Of a stretch of DNA of 24,423 bases, positions 1-6,924 are shown piece by piece. The first letter of the stretch is position 1, and every line of letters starts with the position of its first letter. Source of the DNA: Ruminococcus sp. UBA7014 (GTDB lineage Bacteria; Bacillota; Clostridia; Oscillospirales; Ruminococcaceae); NCBI GenBank assembly GCA_002449575.1, contig DJXC01000103.1, positions 1 to 24,423 on the forward strand, read 5' to 3'. The translations under genes and the position numbers were made by a program. The notes below the pieces were generated by a model, which was given only the letters and a program-made list of their open reading frames with translations, had not been told where the DNA came from and did not search any database.

Positions 1-428
1 TCACTGTCCATATTTGAGGTGTTGATGTTCTCTTTCTCGAATATGACCGTCACACCCAGTTGACGGAGCATTCTGACATATTCAAGACAGTCAACCGTAT
101 TTCTGGCGAATCTGCTTGCTGATTTGCACAGAATCAAATCAATTCTTTTCTTCTGGCACATGCGTATCATGCGGTTGAATGCTGTTCGTCTGAGTGTGGA
201 CGTTCCTGAAATTCCCCTGTCTGCGAATATTCCGGCTAATGTCCATTCCTTGTTCTGATTGATGTAATCCGTGTAGTATTCCATCTGCACTTCATAGCTG
301 TTCTGCTGCTCTTCTGAAGTTGTTGAGACCCTACAATATGCCGCAACCCGTAATTGATGATATGGATTTCCGGCTGTTGTTTCCTTGGGTTTTGCCGGAA
401 TCACCCTGACGTTAGGTGCTGTACCCAT
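1..428 (-). CDS. Large serine recombinase, C-terminus cut by window edge
   Basis: This is the N-terminal resolvase domain of a large serine recombinase, an enzyme that integrates or excises mobile DNA through a covalent Ser-DNA intermediate. The visible part reads LRVAAYCRVSTTSEEQ near residues 26-41, with the likely nucleophile Ser35. It continues with a DRGISGTS motif and KSASRFARNT, the arginine-rich active-site segment. The frame is still open at base 1, so the recombinase and zinc-ribbon domains lie outside the window. ATG at 428 is preferred because AAGGA lies about 9 bases upstream. An in-frame ATG at 437 overlaps the stop of the preceding gene but is too close to that ribosome site. 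It is the third of three consecutive recombinase genes and is probably translationally coupled to the second. Confidence 0.9.
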   Translation of the reverse strand, partial: MGTAPNVRVIPAKPKETTAGNPYHQLRVAAYCRVSTTSEEQQNSYEVQMEYYTDYINQNKEWTLAGIFADRGISGTSTLRRTAFNRMIRMCQKKRIDLILCKSASRFARNTVDCLEYVRMLRQLGVTVIFEKENINTSNMDS

Positions 429-433
429 GTGTT

Positions 434-1300
434 TCATTCCTTTCCGATAGATTGATGAATTTTTATGCCGTTGATGAATTCGAGTTCTATCACAGCAGAA
501 TGGCTTACTGTTATCCGTTTCACACAGGATTTCAGTAAGCCAGTATCAAGCGTATTCAGTTGTTCATAATCAGTCAGCAGATTTTTCAGGAATTCCGTTT
601 TCTGCGGTGCATCGCTGTATGTACAGCAGGCATATTTCATTTCAGCGAGCCGGAACAGTTCTGCTCTGATGTGTTCATCATTAATGTACAGACCGGATGT
701 CATGTGCCGGATTTCGTTCTGCTGACGGATAATTTCAGAATCCGGTGAATAAGTGACTGCCTCAGTCTCTGAATTCAGCAGAGCAGGAGTTTCAATCACA
801 GTATTCAGAATATGCAGGATGATTTCTGTCAGTGTGGTATCCGTCAGCCGGAAATCAAATTTATTGCATTCCGGATTGAGACATTTCCATTTTCCAGTGT
901 GGACAGTGCCGCCGATGCGGATTAATTTCCTTCCGCATTCCCGGCAGAATGTCAGCTCCCTGATTTTCTGAAATTCTTCAGCAATCACACCACGCCCGGC
1001 CTTTTTTTCGTTCTTTTTCTGAGTTGCCGCTTCAAACACTTCACTGCTGATAAGTACAGGGAAGCCGTGATTTCCGATATATTTTTCATTTTCCAGAATC
1101 CGCTTGACCATGCTGGAATTCCATGTCGGCATGTTCTTTCTGTACGGCAGTTTCATTTGCAGAGCAATTGCTCTCATGCCCTTTCCGGCAAGATACTCTC
1201 TGAAAATTTCCTCAACTGCGGCGGCTTCCTCCGGATTTATCACAATTTTTCCGTTCTGCATCATGTATCCGAACGGAATCTGTCTGATATTTCTGGCCAT
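434..1300 (-). CDS. Recombinase-family protein lacking the catalytic resolvase domain
   Basis: This 288-residue protein starts directly in the DNA-binding 'recombinase' domain (RQIPFGYMMQNGKIVI, then a helical LAGKGMRAIALQMKLP segment). It continues into a zinc ribbon (CRECGRKL...CLNPEC, around residues 120-150) and a C-terminal helical tail. There is no N-terminal resolvase domain and no YCRVS nucleophile motif, so it should not cut DNA alone. ATG at 1300 follows AAGAGGTG at normal spacing; two in-frame starts upstream lie inside the ribosome site. Because it sits between two full-length recombinases with short gaps, a role as accessory DNA-binding partner or directionality factor is plausible (inference). 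A decayed recombinase is the alternative, but the clean start and ribosome site argue for a real gene. Confidence 0.85.
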   Translation of the reverse strand: MARNIRQIPFGYMMQNGKIVINPEEAAAVEEIFREYLAGKGMRAIALQMKLPYRKNMPTWNSSMVKRILENEKYIGNHGFPVLISSEVFEAATQKKNEKKAGRGVIAEEFQKIRELTFCRECGRKLIRIGGTVHTGKWKCLNPECNKFDFRLTDTTLTEIILHILNTVIETPALLNSETEAVTYSPDSEIIRQQNEIRHMTSGLYINDEHIRAELFRLAEMKYACCTYSDAPQKTEFLKNLLTDYEQLNTLDTGLLKSCVKRITVSHSAVIELEFINGIKIHQSIGKE

Positions 1301-1349
1301 TATCATCACCTCTTTTCATCAACAGCATACCATAAAATCCGGCTGAAAT

Positions 1350-2930
1350 CTATTCATCATACCCAACAAAATTTTCGGCCTTATTCTGTGGATAATGCTC
1401 AGTAAATTTCAAACCGCCGGGCAGATGGAATATCAGCTCATGTTCATTGACGGCGGTTATTTTTTCAACCAGAAATGTGAATGCTTCCTCTTCAAATTCC
1501 GTCATCATGCCGGTGCGGCTTTTGAAAAAATCTGAAATCATTTCTATCTGTTCGATGGTTTCGTCATCGTCATCGGAAATCATTCTCTTTCTGAGTTCTT
1601 TCTGCGTCCGGATAATTTTCTGATTAAGTTCTGTAGTCTGTTCATGCCATTTTTCGTTGCTGAGAAATCCCTTTGTCCGCAGCGAGGTCAGTACATGAAT
1701 CTTTTCTTTCAGCTGAATGATTTCATTCTGGATTTCCATCATATCTGCATGTTCCCGGAATCCGTTCAGTTTCAGTTCATGCAGATCTTCCAGCAACGGT
1801 GACAGAATTTTCTCATGATAATAGTAAAGTTTATTGAACATGGCAACGAACATCTGATATATCTGCTCTTGTGGTATGGCTTTGATACGGCATTTCTGCG
1901 AATTTTGGTCATGTGTGAGACATACCCATTTTTCAATGTGATTTTCAAGTCTGAATCTGTACGCCGAACCACAGCAGGCACACCAGATTTTCCTGGCAAG
2001 TGGGCAGGAAGAATCACGGCTTTTCCATTTTGATTTGTCGCTTTTTGACTGATGAAGTTTCTGCACCGTTTCAAAATCTTCTCTTGAGATAATGGCTTCA
2101 TTCGCACCGGAAACATAGTACATGGGAAGTTCTCCACAATTTTTCTTCCTGATGAACGGCACTGTATCTGTTTGATAATTTTTCTGGAATACGGCATCAC
2201 CCATATATCGTTCATTGATAAGAATCCGCTGCACTGTCTGCAATCTCCACCGCTTATTCTGTCGGGTAGGAATATGTGCATCATTCAGCATTTCCATAAT
2301 TAATTGTGAACCGTATCCGCTGAGATACCATGCGAAAATCTGACGGACAATTTCTGCTTCCTGCTCCACAATCTCGATTTTTCCTTCATTCCACATAAAT
2401 CCATACGGGAGTACAGCTTTATAAGTCCCGTTCTGCATTCGTTTACGGACTGCCCATTTGATATTTTTGGAGATGGAAACAGATTCTTCCTGCGCCAGCC
2501 CTGCCATGACCGCAATCATCATCTCATCAGCAGTTTTGGCCGTATCAAGATTTTCTTTCTCAAAGCAGATTGTGATTCCGAGCAGTTTCAGCTCCCGGAT
2601 ATATTGCAGACATTCTTTTGTATTTCTTGCGAATCTGCTGACCGATTTGGTATAAATCCGGTCAATTTTTCCATGTCTGCAGTCTTTCATCATGCGCTGG
2701 AATTCACTGCGCTTTTTTGCTGAAGTTCCGCTGATTCCCTCATCAGCGTATAAATCCACGAGCATTTCTGTTTCAGAATTTTCAAATTTATGGCTGTAAT
2801 ATTCCATCTGTATCTGGTAAGAACTCGCCTGCCTGTCAGTATCACTTGATACCCTGCAATAGGCCGCCACACGGAGTTTCTGTCCCGGATTTTCCTGTGA
2901 TACGGCTTTGATAACTGTTACTTTTGCCAT
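1350..2930 (-). CDS. Large serine recombinase (integrase/excisionase of a mobile element)
   Basis: A complete 526-residue large serine recombinase. The resolvase domain (residues ~18-160) carries VAAYCRVSSD with nucleophile Ser28, DEGISGTSAKK and KSVSRFARNTKEC. The recombinase domain follows (PYGFMWNEGKIEI onward). A zinc ribbon has WCACCGSAYRF and a downstream Cys pair. A charged helical or coiled-coil stretch (about residues 395-470) resembles the coiled-coil insertion of this family. The start at 2930 has AAAGGAG at about 9 bases. Such proteins move conjugative elements of Firmicutes by attP x attB recombination. It is first of the three-recombinase cluster and lies downstream of the DUF3789 gene. 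Confidence 0.93.
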   Translation of the reverse strand: MAKVTVIKAVSQENPGQKLRVAAYCRVSSDTDRQASSYQIQMEYYSHKFENSETEMLVDLYADEGISGTSAKKRSEFQRMMKDCRHGKIDRIYTKSVSRFARNTKECLQYIRELKLLGITICFEKENLDTAKTADEMMIAVMAGLAQEESVSISKNIKWAVRKRMQNGTYKAVLPYGFMWNEGKIEIVEQEAEIVRQIFAWYLSGYGSQLIMEMLNDAHIPTRQNKRWRLQTVQRILINERYMGDAVFQKNYQTDTVPFIRKKNCGELPMYYVSGANEAIISREDFETVQKLHQSKSDKSKWKSRDSSCPLARKIWCACCGSAYRFRLENHIEKWVCLTHDQNSQKCRIKAIPQEQIYQMFVAMFNKLYYYHEKILSPLLEDLHELKLNGFREHADMMEIQNEIIQLKEKIHVLTSLRTKGFLSNEKWHEQTTELNQKIIRTQKELRKRMISDDDDETIEQIEMISDFFKSRTGMMTEFEEEAFTFLVEKITAVNEHELIFHLPGGLKFTEHYPQNKAENFVGYDE

Positions 2931-3001
2931 TCAAATTCACTCCTTTCAGCAACAAGTATACTATAAAAACTTTGAAATTGGAATCACCAAACCCAACAAA
3001 A

Positions 3002-3121
3002 TTACTGCTCAGAATCTGTGTGATTCAGCTGTTTATCTGACTGTCCGGCGGCCGCACAAAGACATGTGGCTACTGTGCCGACTGTTCCTCCGACAACGCA
3101 TCCTATCAGAAATTCCATCAT
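3002..3121 (-). CDS. DUF3789-like small membrane protein
   Basis: A 39-residue protein with one hydrophobic Gly/Val/Ala-rich helix near the N-terminus (MMEFLIGCVVGGTVGTVATC), then LCAAAG and a short polar tail. This matches DUF3789, a family of tiny single-span proteins common in conjugative elements of Clostridia; its function is unknown. The first ATG overlaps the stop of the preceding small gene (ATGA), and a second ATG follows at once. The overlap implies translational coupling. Identification comes from the pattern 'EFLIGC-VGGTVG---CLC-AAG' and from context. Confidence 0.72.
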   Translation of the reverse strand: MMEFLIGCVVGGTVGTVATCLCAAAGQSDKQLNHTDSEQ

Positions 3122-3285
3122 GCAGCAAGCTCCAGTTCCCTGACTGACGGATATTTTTCAAAAATCCGTTTATGGCTTTCCTGCTTGATTTTTTCTCTTT
3201 GTTCTTCTGTCAGATGAGCGCAGTTCCGGTCAATGAACTGGTTTACAAGATATATCATAAATTCGGCCTGTCCGTATTTTTCCAT
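3118..3285 (-). CDS. 55-residue hypothetical protein between DinG-like gene and DUF3789 gene
   Basis: This short gene begins MEKYGQAEFMIYLVNQFIDR, continues through a charged helical middle and ends in RELELAA. A strong AGGAGG lies 9 bases before the ATG at 3285. Its start overlaps the 3' end of the helicase-like gene by 31 bases and its stop overlaps the DUF3789 start, so three genes are stitched together by overlaps. I do not recognise a family. The sequence is predicted mostly alpha-helical and soluble. Tight coupling with the element's genes and the good ribosome site support a real product. Confidence 0.7.
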   Translation of the reverse strand: MEKYGQAEFMIYLVNQFIDRNCAHLTEEQREKIKQESHKRIFEKYPSVRELELAA

Positions 3286-4787
3286 ATGCTTTCGCCTCCT
3301 GATGATATTTTATCCCAGAAATGCTGAATTTCTTCAATATTTTCTGTTTTGTTTTTTATTGGCAGAGAATCAAAGACAGCCTGCTTGTATCTTGTTCTGC
3401 TCTGGCTGCTGATTCTTGGGTCAAGAATTGACACAATGCCCTTGTCTGTGGCGGAACGAATCAGCCGTCCTGCACCCTGACGGAGCTTTGTCAGCATTTC
3501 CGGAACGGCAACTTCCATGACCGGATGCTCCACTAATGACATTTTATAATCAATAATCGGATTCGGCGCAGGAAACGGCAGTTTGTAGATTATCACCTGT
3601 GACAGACTTTCACCCTCAATGTTGATGCCCTCCCAGTAAGTACCCGTCCCCAGAATCACGGAATTTGTGTCATTTCTGAATTTGTCAAGCCTGTACTCCT
3701 GTGATGAAGTTCTGCTCTGCATCAGAATCCGATAGGGCAGATTCATGTTGCTGAGTTTCTTATATACATATTCCATATCAGATTTGGCTGTGAACAGAAT
3801 CAGAGTCTTTCCGTCAGTGATTTTTAACAGTCTCACAATTTCGGGAACAGATGCCCTTTGATATTCTTCCCGGAGTTCCGGCCTTGGATATGGCAGAGCC
3901 GCTGAACAGTACAGCATTGCGTGATGGTCATAATCAAACGGCGATTTCTTCGGCTCGGATACTTTCCCGATTTCCGGAAAGCCGATACTGTTCAGATAGT
4001 AGCCGCATTTTTCGTAAGGTGTGCCGTCCTGCTGATTTGAAATCGTGGCAGAGGTCAGAATCGTGCATCTGCCCATCTGGTAGAGCATTTTTGAGATTTC
4101 TTTCCGGATATCCTTTTTGCAGACACAGAGCCGGATTTCCTGCTCATGCTCCAGCCAGACAATGGATTTCGATTTCTCAGAGTGATGATATACTTCACGC
4201 AGAAAATAATAAATCTCTGTCAGTTCGTGTTCTTCTTCGATTTTGGTCAGATTGCTTTTGATTCTTGCCAGTATCCTGTGAATCATAGGGTTCTGTTCCA
4301 GATAGAAGATATCCGTATCACTGTCAGGATTGTTTTCCTGCTCCTGCACCTGGTCTTTGAAAATTTCAAATAACGTCTGAATATCACTGATGGTTTTCTG
4401 CGTCACGCTCAGGATATTTTTCTTTTTCGATTTGCCGCAATCCTTAACCAATTGTATGATTTCACCTTTGTCATATGATTCTGTAAAGGCCTCACGGAAC
4501 CGGCTTTCCAGATTATGTGCCTCGTCCACAATCAGCACAGACAAGCCGTAATTGAAGATACTTTTTCCGGACTGCTGTTTTATCAGATGTGCGGTCAGCA
4601 TGTTGTGATTGCAGATGACAATGTCATTTCCGCTCAGAAGTCTGGAACGCATCTGCGCATAAGCACACTTGCTGGAATAGTCGCATTGCTGAATGACCAC
4701 AACAGGACGGATTCCTCTCTGCTCCGAGCCGATAATTTCTCCACAGTCCATAAAGAACACATCTCCGCGTTTCGGATGTTTCCGCAT
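3255..4787 (-). CDS. MazF N-terminus fused to a DinG-type helicase lacking Walker A
   Basis: A 510-residue chimera. Residues 1-33 (KRGDVFF...GSEQRGIRPVVVIQ) match the start of MazF/PemK endoribonuclease toxins. From residue 35 the sequence is DinG/XPD helicase: CDYSSKC (two of the four expected iron-sulfur cysteines), GNDIVICNHNML, the DEAH box in VLIVDEAHNLESRF, TSATIS, TLILFTAKSD, GTGTYWEGINIEG and motif VI QGAGRLIRS. The Walker A motif, the first part of helicase domain 1 and two iron-sulfur cysteines are absent, so ATP-dependent unwinding is unlikely. The MazF portion also lacks most of its fold. GGGAGG sits about 7 bases before ATG 4787; a GTG at 4793 overlaps that site. I infer a deletion fusion, probably a decayed gene that stays open. 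Confidence 0.82.
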   Translation of the reverse strand: MRKHPKRGDVFFMDCGEIIGSEQRGIRPVVVIQQCDYSSKCAYAQMRSRLLSGNDIVICNHNMLTAHLIKQQSGKSIFNYGLSVLIVDEAHNLESRFREAFTESYDKGEIIQLVKDCGKSKKKNILSVTQKTISDIQTLFEIFKDQVQEQENNPDSDTDIFYLEQNPMIHRILARIKSNLTKIEEEHELTEIYYFLREVYHHSEKSKSIVWLEHEQEIRLCVCKKDIRKEISKMLYQMGRCTILTSATISNQQDGTPYEKCGYYLNSIGFPEIGKVSEPKKSPFDYDHHAMLYCSAALPYPRPELREEYQRASVPEIVRLLKITDGKTLILFTAKSDMEYVYKKLSNMNLPYRILMQSRTSSQEYRLDKFRNDTNSVILGTGTYWEGINIEGESLSQVIIYKLPFPAPNPIIDYKMSLVEHPVMEVAVPEMLTKLRQGAGRLIRSATDKGIVSILDPRISSQSRTRYKQAVFDSLPIKNKTENIEEIQHFWDKISSGGESIWKNTDRPNL

Positions 4788-4805
4788 TATCACGCCTCCC
4801 TTTAT

Positions 4806-5345
4806 GTAACGGGCTGTCCTGACTGCATCAGAACAGCCCGATAATTCTTGTCATTTTGCTTGATTTGTGCATTTCTGCACACACTACCCCATCCGGGCAG
4901 TTTCACTGTTATTCTCCATAACAGCACTTTCCTTCGTGCGGATGATACCGCTGCAATCGAAGGTGACGGAAATTCTCTGACAGATTTGCATCTGCCCCCT
5001 CCGGCAAAAGGAACACTCCAGCCAGACAGCGTCCTCTCTGTCTGCATAGATTTCTAATCTCAGGCGGTTACAATGCCGCTCAGCCGCTCTTTACGGAAGT
5101 ACCTTTCCCCCGGCTTTCGTTGCCGCACAGGACTGGCGGTGTCCTGATCGTATTTCCATGTGTGCCGCTCGCTCTTTTGTCTGTCCGACACATTACAACA
5201 CGGCCGATGCCGTGCAGAGGTCATTGCGCATGGTGCTTGGCTGGAAGACAGTGTCCCTCGCCAGGGTCTGACGTACTGGAGTGCTGCTATTCAATTTTCA
5301 AATTATGAGGGTGATAACAGAAAACTGCTTATACCTCCCTCATAC
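4806..5345 (-). ncRNA. Probable large structured noncoding RNA (~500 nt)
   Basis: No convincing gene lies here, but on the minus strand the stretch is packed with stable hairpins. Examples are CACGGC-ATCG-GCCGTG, CAGGAC-(7 nt)-GTCCTG, CAGACAG-(8)-CTGTCTG, CAGAT-GCAA-ATCTG and GTGCA-GAAA-TGCAC (both GNRA tetraloops), CTGTTAT-(5)-ATAACAG, ACTGCCC-(5)-GGGTAGT, and CCTTCG...CGAAGG enclosing GCGG...CCGC. A long-range pairing joins CACTCCAG near the 5' end to CTGGAGTG about 240 nt later. GC content is higher than in the flanks. No group II domain V or tRNA-like element was seen. Large ornate RNAs such as ROOL and GOLLD occur in Firmicute mobile elements, but I cannot assign a class from memory. Confidence 0.6.
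4810..4840 (-). promoter_or_regulatory. 13-bp stem hairpin upstream of the MazF-DinG ORF
   Basis: Read on the minus strand, CGGGCTGTTCTGA and TCAGGACAGCCCG pair over 13 positions (one G-U) around a TGCAG loop. No T-run follows, so this is not a standard terminator. It may form the 3' closing hairpin of the structured RNA just upstream, or stabilise the 5' end of the mRNA. The ribosome site GGGAGG lies about 15 bases downstream and stays outside the stem. Confidence 0.6.
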
Positions 5346-5423
5346 GTTACGGCGAAAAAAACAGCGTTTGTCAGGTGATTTTTAAAAAATTTTCTGTAAA
5401 ATCAGCTTTTTATACAGAATTGG

Positions 5424-5451
5424 AATATAAATTTATTCATTTGTTGTACAA
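5424..5451 (-). promoter_or_regulatory. Candidate promoter for the structured RNA
   Basis: On the minus strand TTGTAC and TATATT are separated by 16 bases. Transcription would begin near 5417, ahead of the hairpin-rich stretch. The elements deviate from consensus and the area is AT-rich, so this is tentative. Confidence 0.35.
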
Positions 5452-5455
5452 AGTG

Positions 5456-6001
5456 TTATTTATTCGTCATCAATTTTCTCAGCTTACGGAGAATTTTATG
5501 GTACTTCTGGTTCATGGTTTCTCTGGCAATCCCGAATTCTTTCGCCAGACTGCTCCGTGTCCTGCTGTTCTGAAAAACTTCCTGAATGATATACTGTTCA
5601 TCCGGTGTGAGCTGTCCCAGTGCCTTGCGTAGAAGTACAATTTTTTCAGACTTTTCAATTCGGTTCAGTACCGCTTCATCCATCAGTGCAGTATCGCCAT
5701 TGTGAAACACACTTCTGATGTCGCTGACACTGTCATAGCAATCAATTTCATCCGTATCCAGAGACAGCGGAATCACTTTTCTGCCGTCAGCATTCTTCTG
5801 TGCGTACTCACTGTGATTCTTCTCTTTATGGATTTTTTTGAGTTCCTGTTCTGTGCATTCCAGAACATAGCCTTCACTATCCTGTTCTTCATACATAACA
5901 AAATAACGGCCGCCCTCCGCTGCGGCCTGCTGAAAGGCTTTCTCGGTCATCTGGATGTACTTTTCTTTTCCGTCTGTGCGGTTAAACTCGAAATAAATCA
6001 T
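5456..6001 (-). CDS. Sigma-70-like regulator with a novel N-terminal domain
   Basis: A 181-residue protein. The C-terminal part (about residues 123-178: LRKALGQLTPDEQYIIQEVF, then SLAKEFGIARETMNQKYHKI) is a sigma-70 region 4 / LuxR-like helix-turn-helix that should bind promoter DNA. Residues 1-90 form a separate domain (MIYFEFNRTDGKEKYIQMTE..., GRYFVMYEEQ, YVLECT) with a close relative in the 95-residue gene upstream at 6577-6864. No region 2 is apparent, so it is more likely a sigma-like activator than a full sigma factor. GGAGG five bases before ATG 6001 sets the start; the in-frame ATG at 6013 overlaps that site. Its ribosome site is hidden in a hairpin just after a 15-codon upstream ORF, implying translational attenuation. 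Confidence 0.85.
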   Translation of the reverse strand: MIYFEFNRTDGKEKYIQMTEKAFQQAAAEGGRYFVMYEEQDSEGYVLECTEQELKKIHKEKNHSEYAQKNADGRKVIPLSLDTDEIDCYDSVSDIRSVFHNGDTALMDEAVLNRIEKSEKIVLLRKALGQLTPDEQYIIQEVFQNSRTRSSLAKEFGIARETMNQKYHKILRKLRKLMTNK

Positions 6002-6005
6002 TTTT

Positions 6006-6053
6006 TCCTCCATTTAATTCTTGATTTTTGGTTTTCATGAATCAAATGGAGGA
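6006..6053 (-). promoter_or_regulatory. Hairpin sequestering the ribosome site of the sigma-like gene
   Basis: On the minus strand TCCTCCATTT pairs perfectly over 10 bp with AAATGGAGGA, which contains the Shine-Dalgarno of the gene starting at 6001. The 5' arm begins one base after the stop of the 15-codon upstream ORF. A ribosome held at that stop would cover the arm and free the ribosome site, as in erm- and cat-type translational attenuation. Confidence 0.8.
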
Positions 6054-6054
6054 G

Positions 6055-6102
6055 TCAGGGATACTTTGTGGCGATTTCAAGCCACTTTATATTAAAAAAC
6101 AT
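6055..6102 (-). CDS. 15-residue leader peptide of the sigma-like gene
   Basis: Upstream ORF encoding MFFNIKWLEIATKYP followed by TGA. GGAG and AAGGA lie just upstream. An independent copy at 6923-6970 before the paralogous gene has the same length and shares MF, WL at positions 7-8 and the ending KYP-stop. Conserved Trp followed by Pro at the stop recalls arrest peptides such as TnaC, whose ribosome pauses at Pro-stop. The conserved peptide, length and placement next to an anti-Shine-Dalgarno arm support a regulatory leader. The frame is open for 53 further codons upstream, but only these 15 codons are shared with the second copy. Confidence 0.75.
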   Translation of the reverse strand: MFFNIKWLEIATKYP

Positions 6103-6105
6103 GTT

Positions 6106-6140
6106 TGTGTCCTTTCTCCTGACAGCGGAGTGAGGACACA
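6106..6140 (-). promoter_or_regulatory. Hairpin over the leader-peptide ribosome site (copy A)
   Basis: On the minus strand TGTGTCC pairs with GGACACA, with CTCC/GGAG inside. The 3' side contains GGAGAAAGGAC, the only ribosome site for the 15-codon ORF. The same hairpin type occurs at 6976-6999 before the second leader peptide. Confidence 0.65.
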
Positions 6141-6141
6141 G

Positions 6142-6174
6142 AAAAAGGGAGTCCGTGCCATAGCACAGACTCCC
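6142..6174 (-). terminator. Intrinsic terminator/attenuator ahead of the sigma-like gene leader
   Basis: On the minus strand GGGAGTCTGTGC and GCACGGACTCCC form a 12-bp stem (one G-U) with a TATG loop, followed by TTTTTC. It stands about 40 bases before the leader-peptide ATG, in the same relative position as the terminator at 7002-7035 before the paralog, so it may be a transcription attenuator belonging to the leader rather than the end of an upstream gene. Confidence 0.75.
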
Positions 6175-6399
6175 TGTCAGCCTGAAAAACGCATCAGAAT
6201 TGATACCTGTCTTTCTGCAAAAGCAAAATGACATCTGTATCCTCATCAATGTGCCGTCAGGCATTGTGTTATTTCCGGCAGGCAGATAAATTCCCCCACC
6301 GTTTTGTCTTTTTCTTATCTGTCATGATTCTGAAAGTGAACCTTTTCCCAGTATACTGTATGATTTTGCCATGCTTGTGATAATTTTCTGAAAGATAAC
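6175..6399. other. Gene-free spacer between terminator hairpins
   Basis: I see no supportable gene here. Minus-strand frames of 16-18 codons occur but lack ribosome sites. A weak minus-strand promoter (TTTTGC, 17 bases, TATCAA near 6210-6238) could start the leader of the sigma-like gene. Confidence 0.4.
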
Positions 6400-6439
6400 A
6401 AAAAAAGCCGCCAGAGATGCTTTCACCTCTGACGGCTTT
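6400..6439 (-). terminator. Strong intrinsic terminator
   Basis: On the minus strand AAAGCCGTCAGAG and CTCTGGCGGCTTT form a 13-bp stem (one G-U) around a 10-base loop, followed by a run of T's. It can end transcripts of the 95-residue gene upstream. It also lies only about 45 bases after the start expected from the strong promoter at 6491-6519, so it would cut that transcript to roughly 85 nt. Confidence 0.85.
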
Positions 6440-6490
6440 GATATATTCAATCTATTTTTATCTGAAAAAGGGTACACTTAACCAATTTCT

Positions 6491-6519
6491 ATTATATCAC
6501 GTTTTTTGAAGTGTGTCAA
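6491..6519 (-). promoter_or_regulatory. Consensus sigma-70 promoter pointing into a terminator
   Basis: On the minus strand TTGACA and TATAAT match consensus exactly with a 17-base spacer. Transcription should start near 6484. The next feature is the intrinsic terminator at 6400-6439, and the next gene starts at 6001. This suggests a short RNA or a transcript that requires antitermination. Confidence 0.85.
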
Positions 6520-6576
6520 GTCTTTTTAATGAAAATATGCTGTAAAAATTTTAATTAATATATAATTTTCTAAATT

Positions 6577-6864
6577 TTAACTTTCAATTTTCCTTTTTCT
6601 TTCCAGCCAGCCTGTCTCGTCCAGTTCATCATAGGACTTCGGCTTGATTCTGCGGCCGTTTTTATCCCTCTGGGAATTGTAGGCATGATTCATCTTCACA
6701 AAATAGTCGTGGTATTCTTCCTGTGAGCATTCAAAAAAGTTCTTGTTCAGGCAGATGAAGAAGTGCTGTCCGGTTGCCCTTGCTTCAAGATACTCGTTCT
6801 CGGTAATCTCTGTGTATTTGCCAGTTTCAGGGTTCTGGCTGTACTTGAAATATTTCTTTTCCAT
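6577..6864 (-). CDS. 95-residue paralog of the sigma-like regulator's N-terminal domain
   Basis: This short protein aligns along its length with residues 1-90 of the sigma-like protein at 5456-6001. Matching landmarks are EKKYFKYSQNPETGKYTEIT against YFEFNRTDGKEKYIQMT, ARATGQHFFICL against AAEGGRYFVMYE, FECSQEEYHDYFVKMNH against LECTEQELKKIHKEKNH, and DKNGRRIKPKS against NADGRKVIPLS. The DNA-binding region 4 is absent, and the end (LDETGWLERKRKIES) is clean. It could be a decoy, co-factor or anti-activator sharing the same partner (inference). ATG 6864 is chosen because CGGAGG lies 6 bases upstream; longer frames start inside the leader. Like its paralog it is preceded by a 15-codon upstream ORF and a hairpin over its ribosome site. 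Confidence 0.82.
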   Translation of the reverse strand: MEKKYFKYSQNPETGKYTEITENEYLEARATGQHFFICLNKNFFECSQEEYHDYFVKMNHAYNSQRDKNGRRIKPKSYDELDETGWLERKRKIES

Positions 6865-6867
6865 AGT

Positions 6868-6924
6868 AACCTCCGTTTGGTTCGTTTGAATTTCGGTTTG
6901 TAATTCTGAATCAAACAAAGGCTT
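6868..6924 (-). promoter_or_regulatory. Hairpin sequestering the ribosome site of the 95-residue gene
   Basis: On the minus strand the segment at 6908-6924 (AAGCCTTTGTTTGATTC) pairs with 6868-6883 (GAACCAAACGGAGGTT) over about 15 positions, with one A-C mismatch and some G-U pairs. The 3' arm contains the Shine-Dalgarno GGAGG. The 5' arm overlaps the stop codon of the 15-codon leader ORF, so a ribosome on that stop must disrupt the stem. Confidence 0.75.

Noticed and set aside
4802..5047. 81-residue minus-strand frame in the structured stretch
   Set aside because: Composition is erratic, there is no ribosome site, and it runs through strong RNA hairpins.
4806..5345. Group II intron or retron
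   Set aside because: No domain V hairpin and no reverse transcriptase gene nearby.
6055..6264. 69-residue frame including the leader peptide
   Set aside because: It runs through the terminator hairpin and only the last 15 codons are conserved in the second leader, where the frame is closed just upstream.
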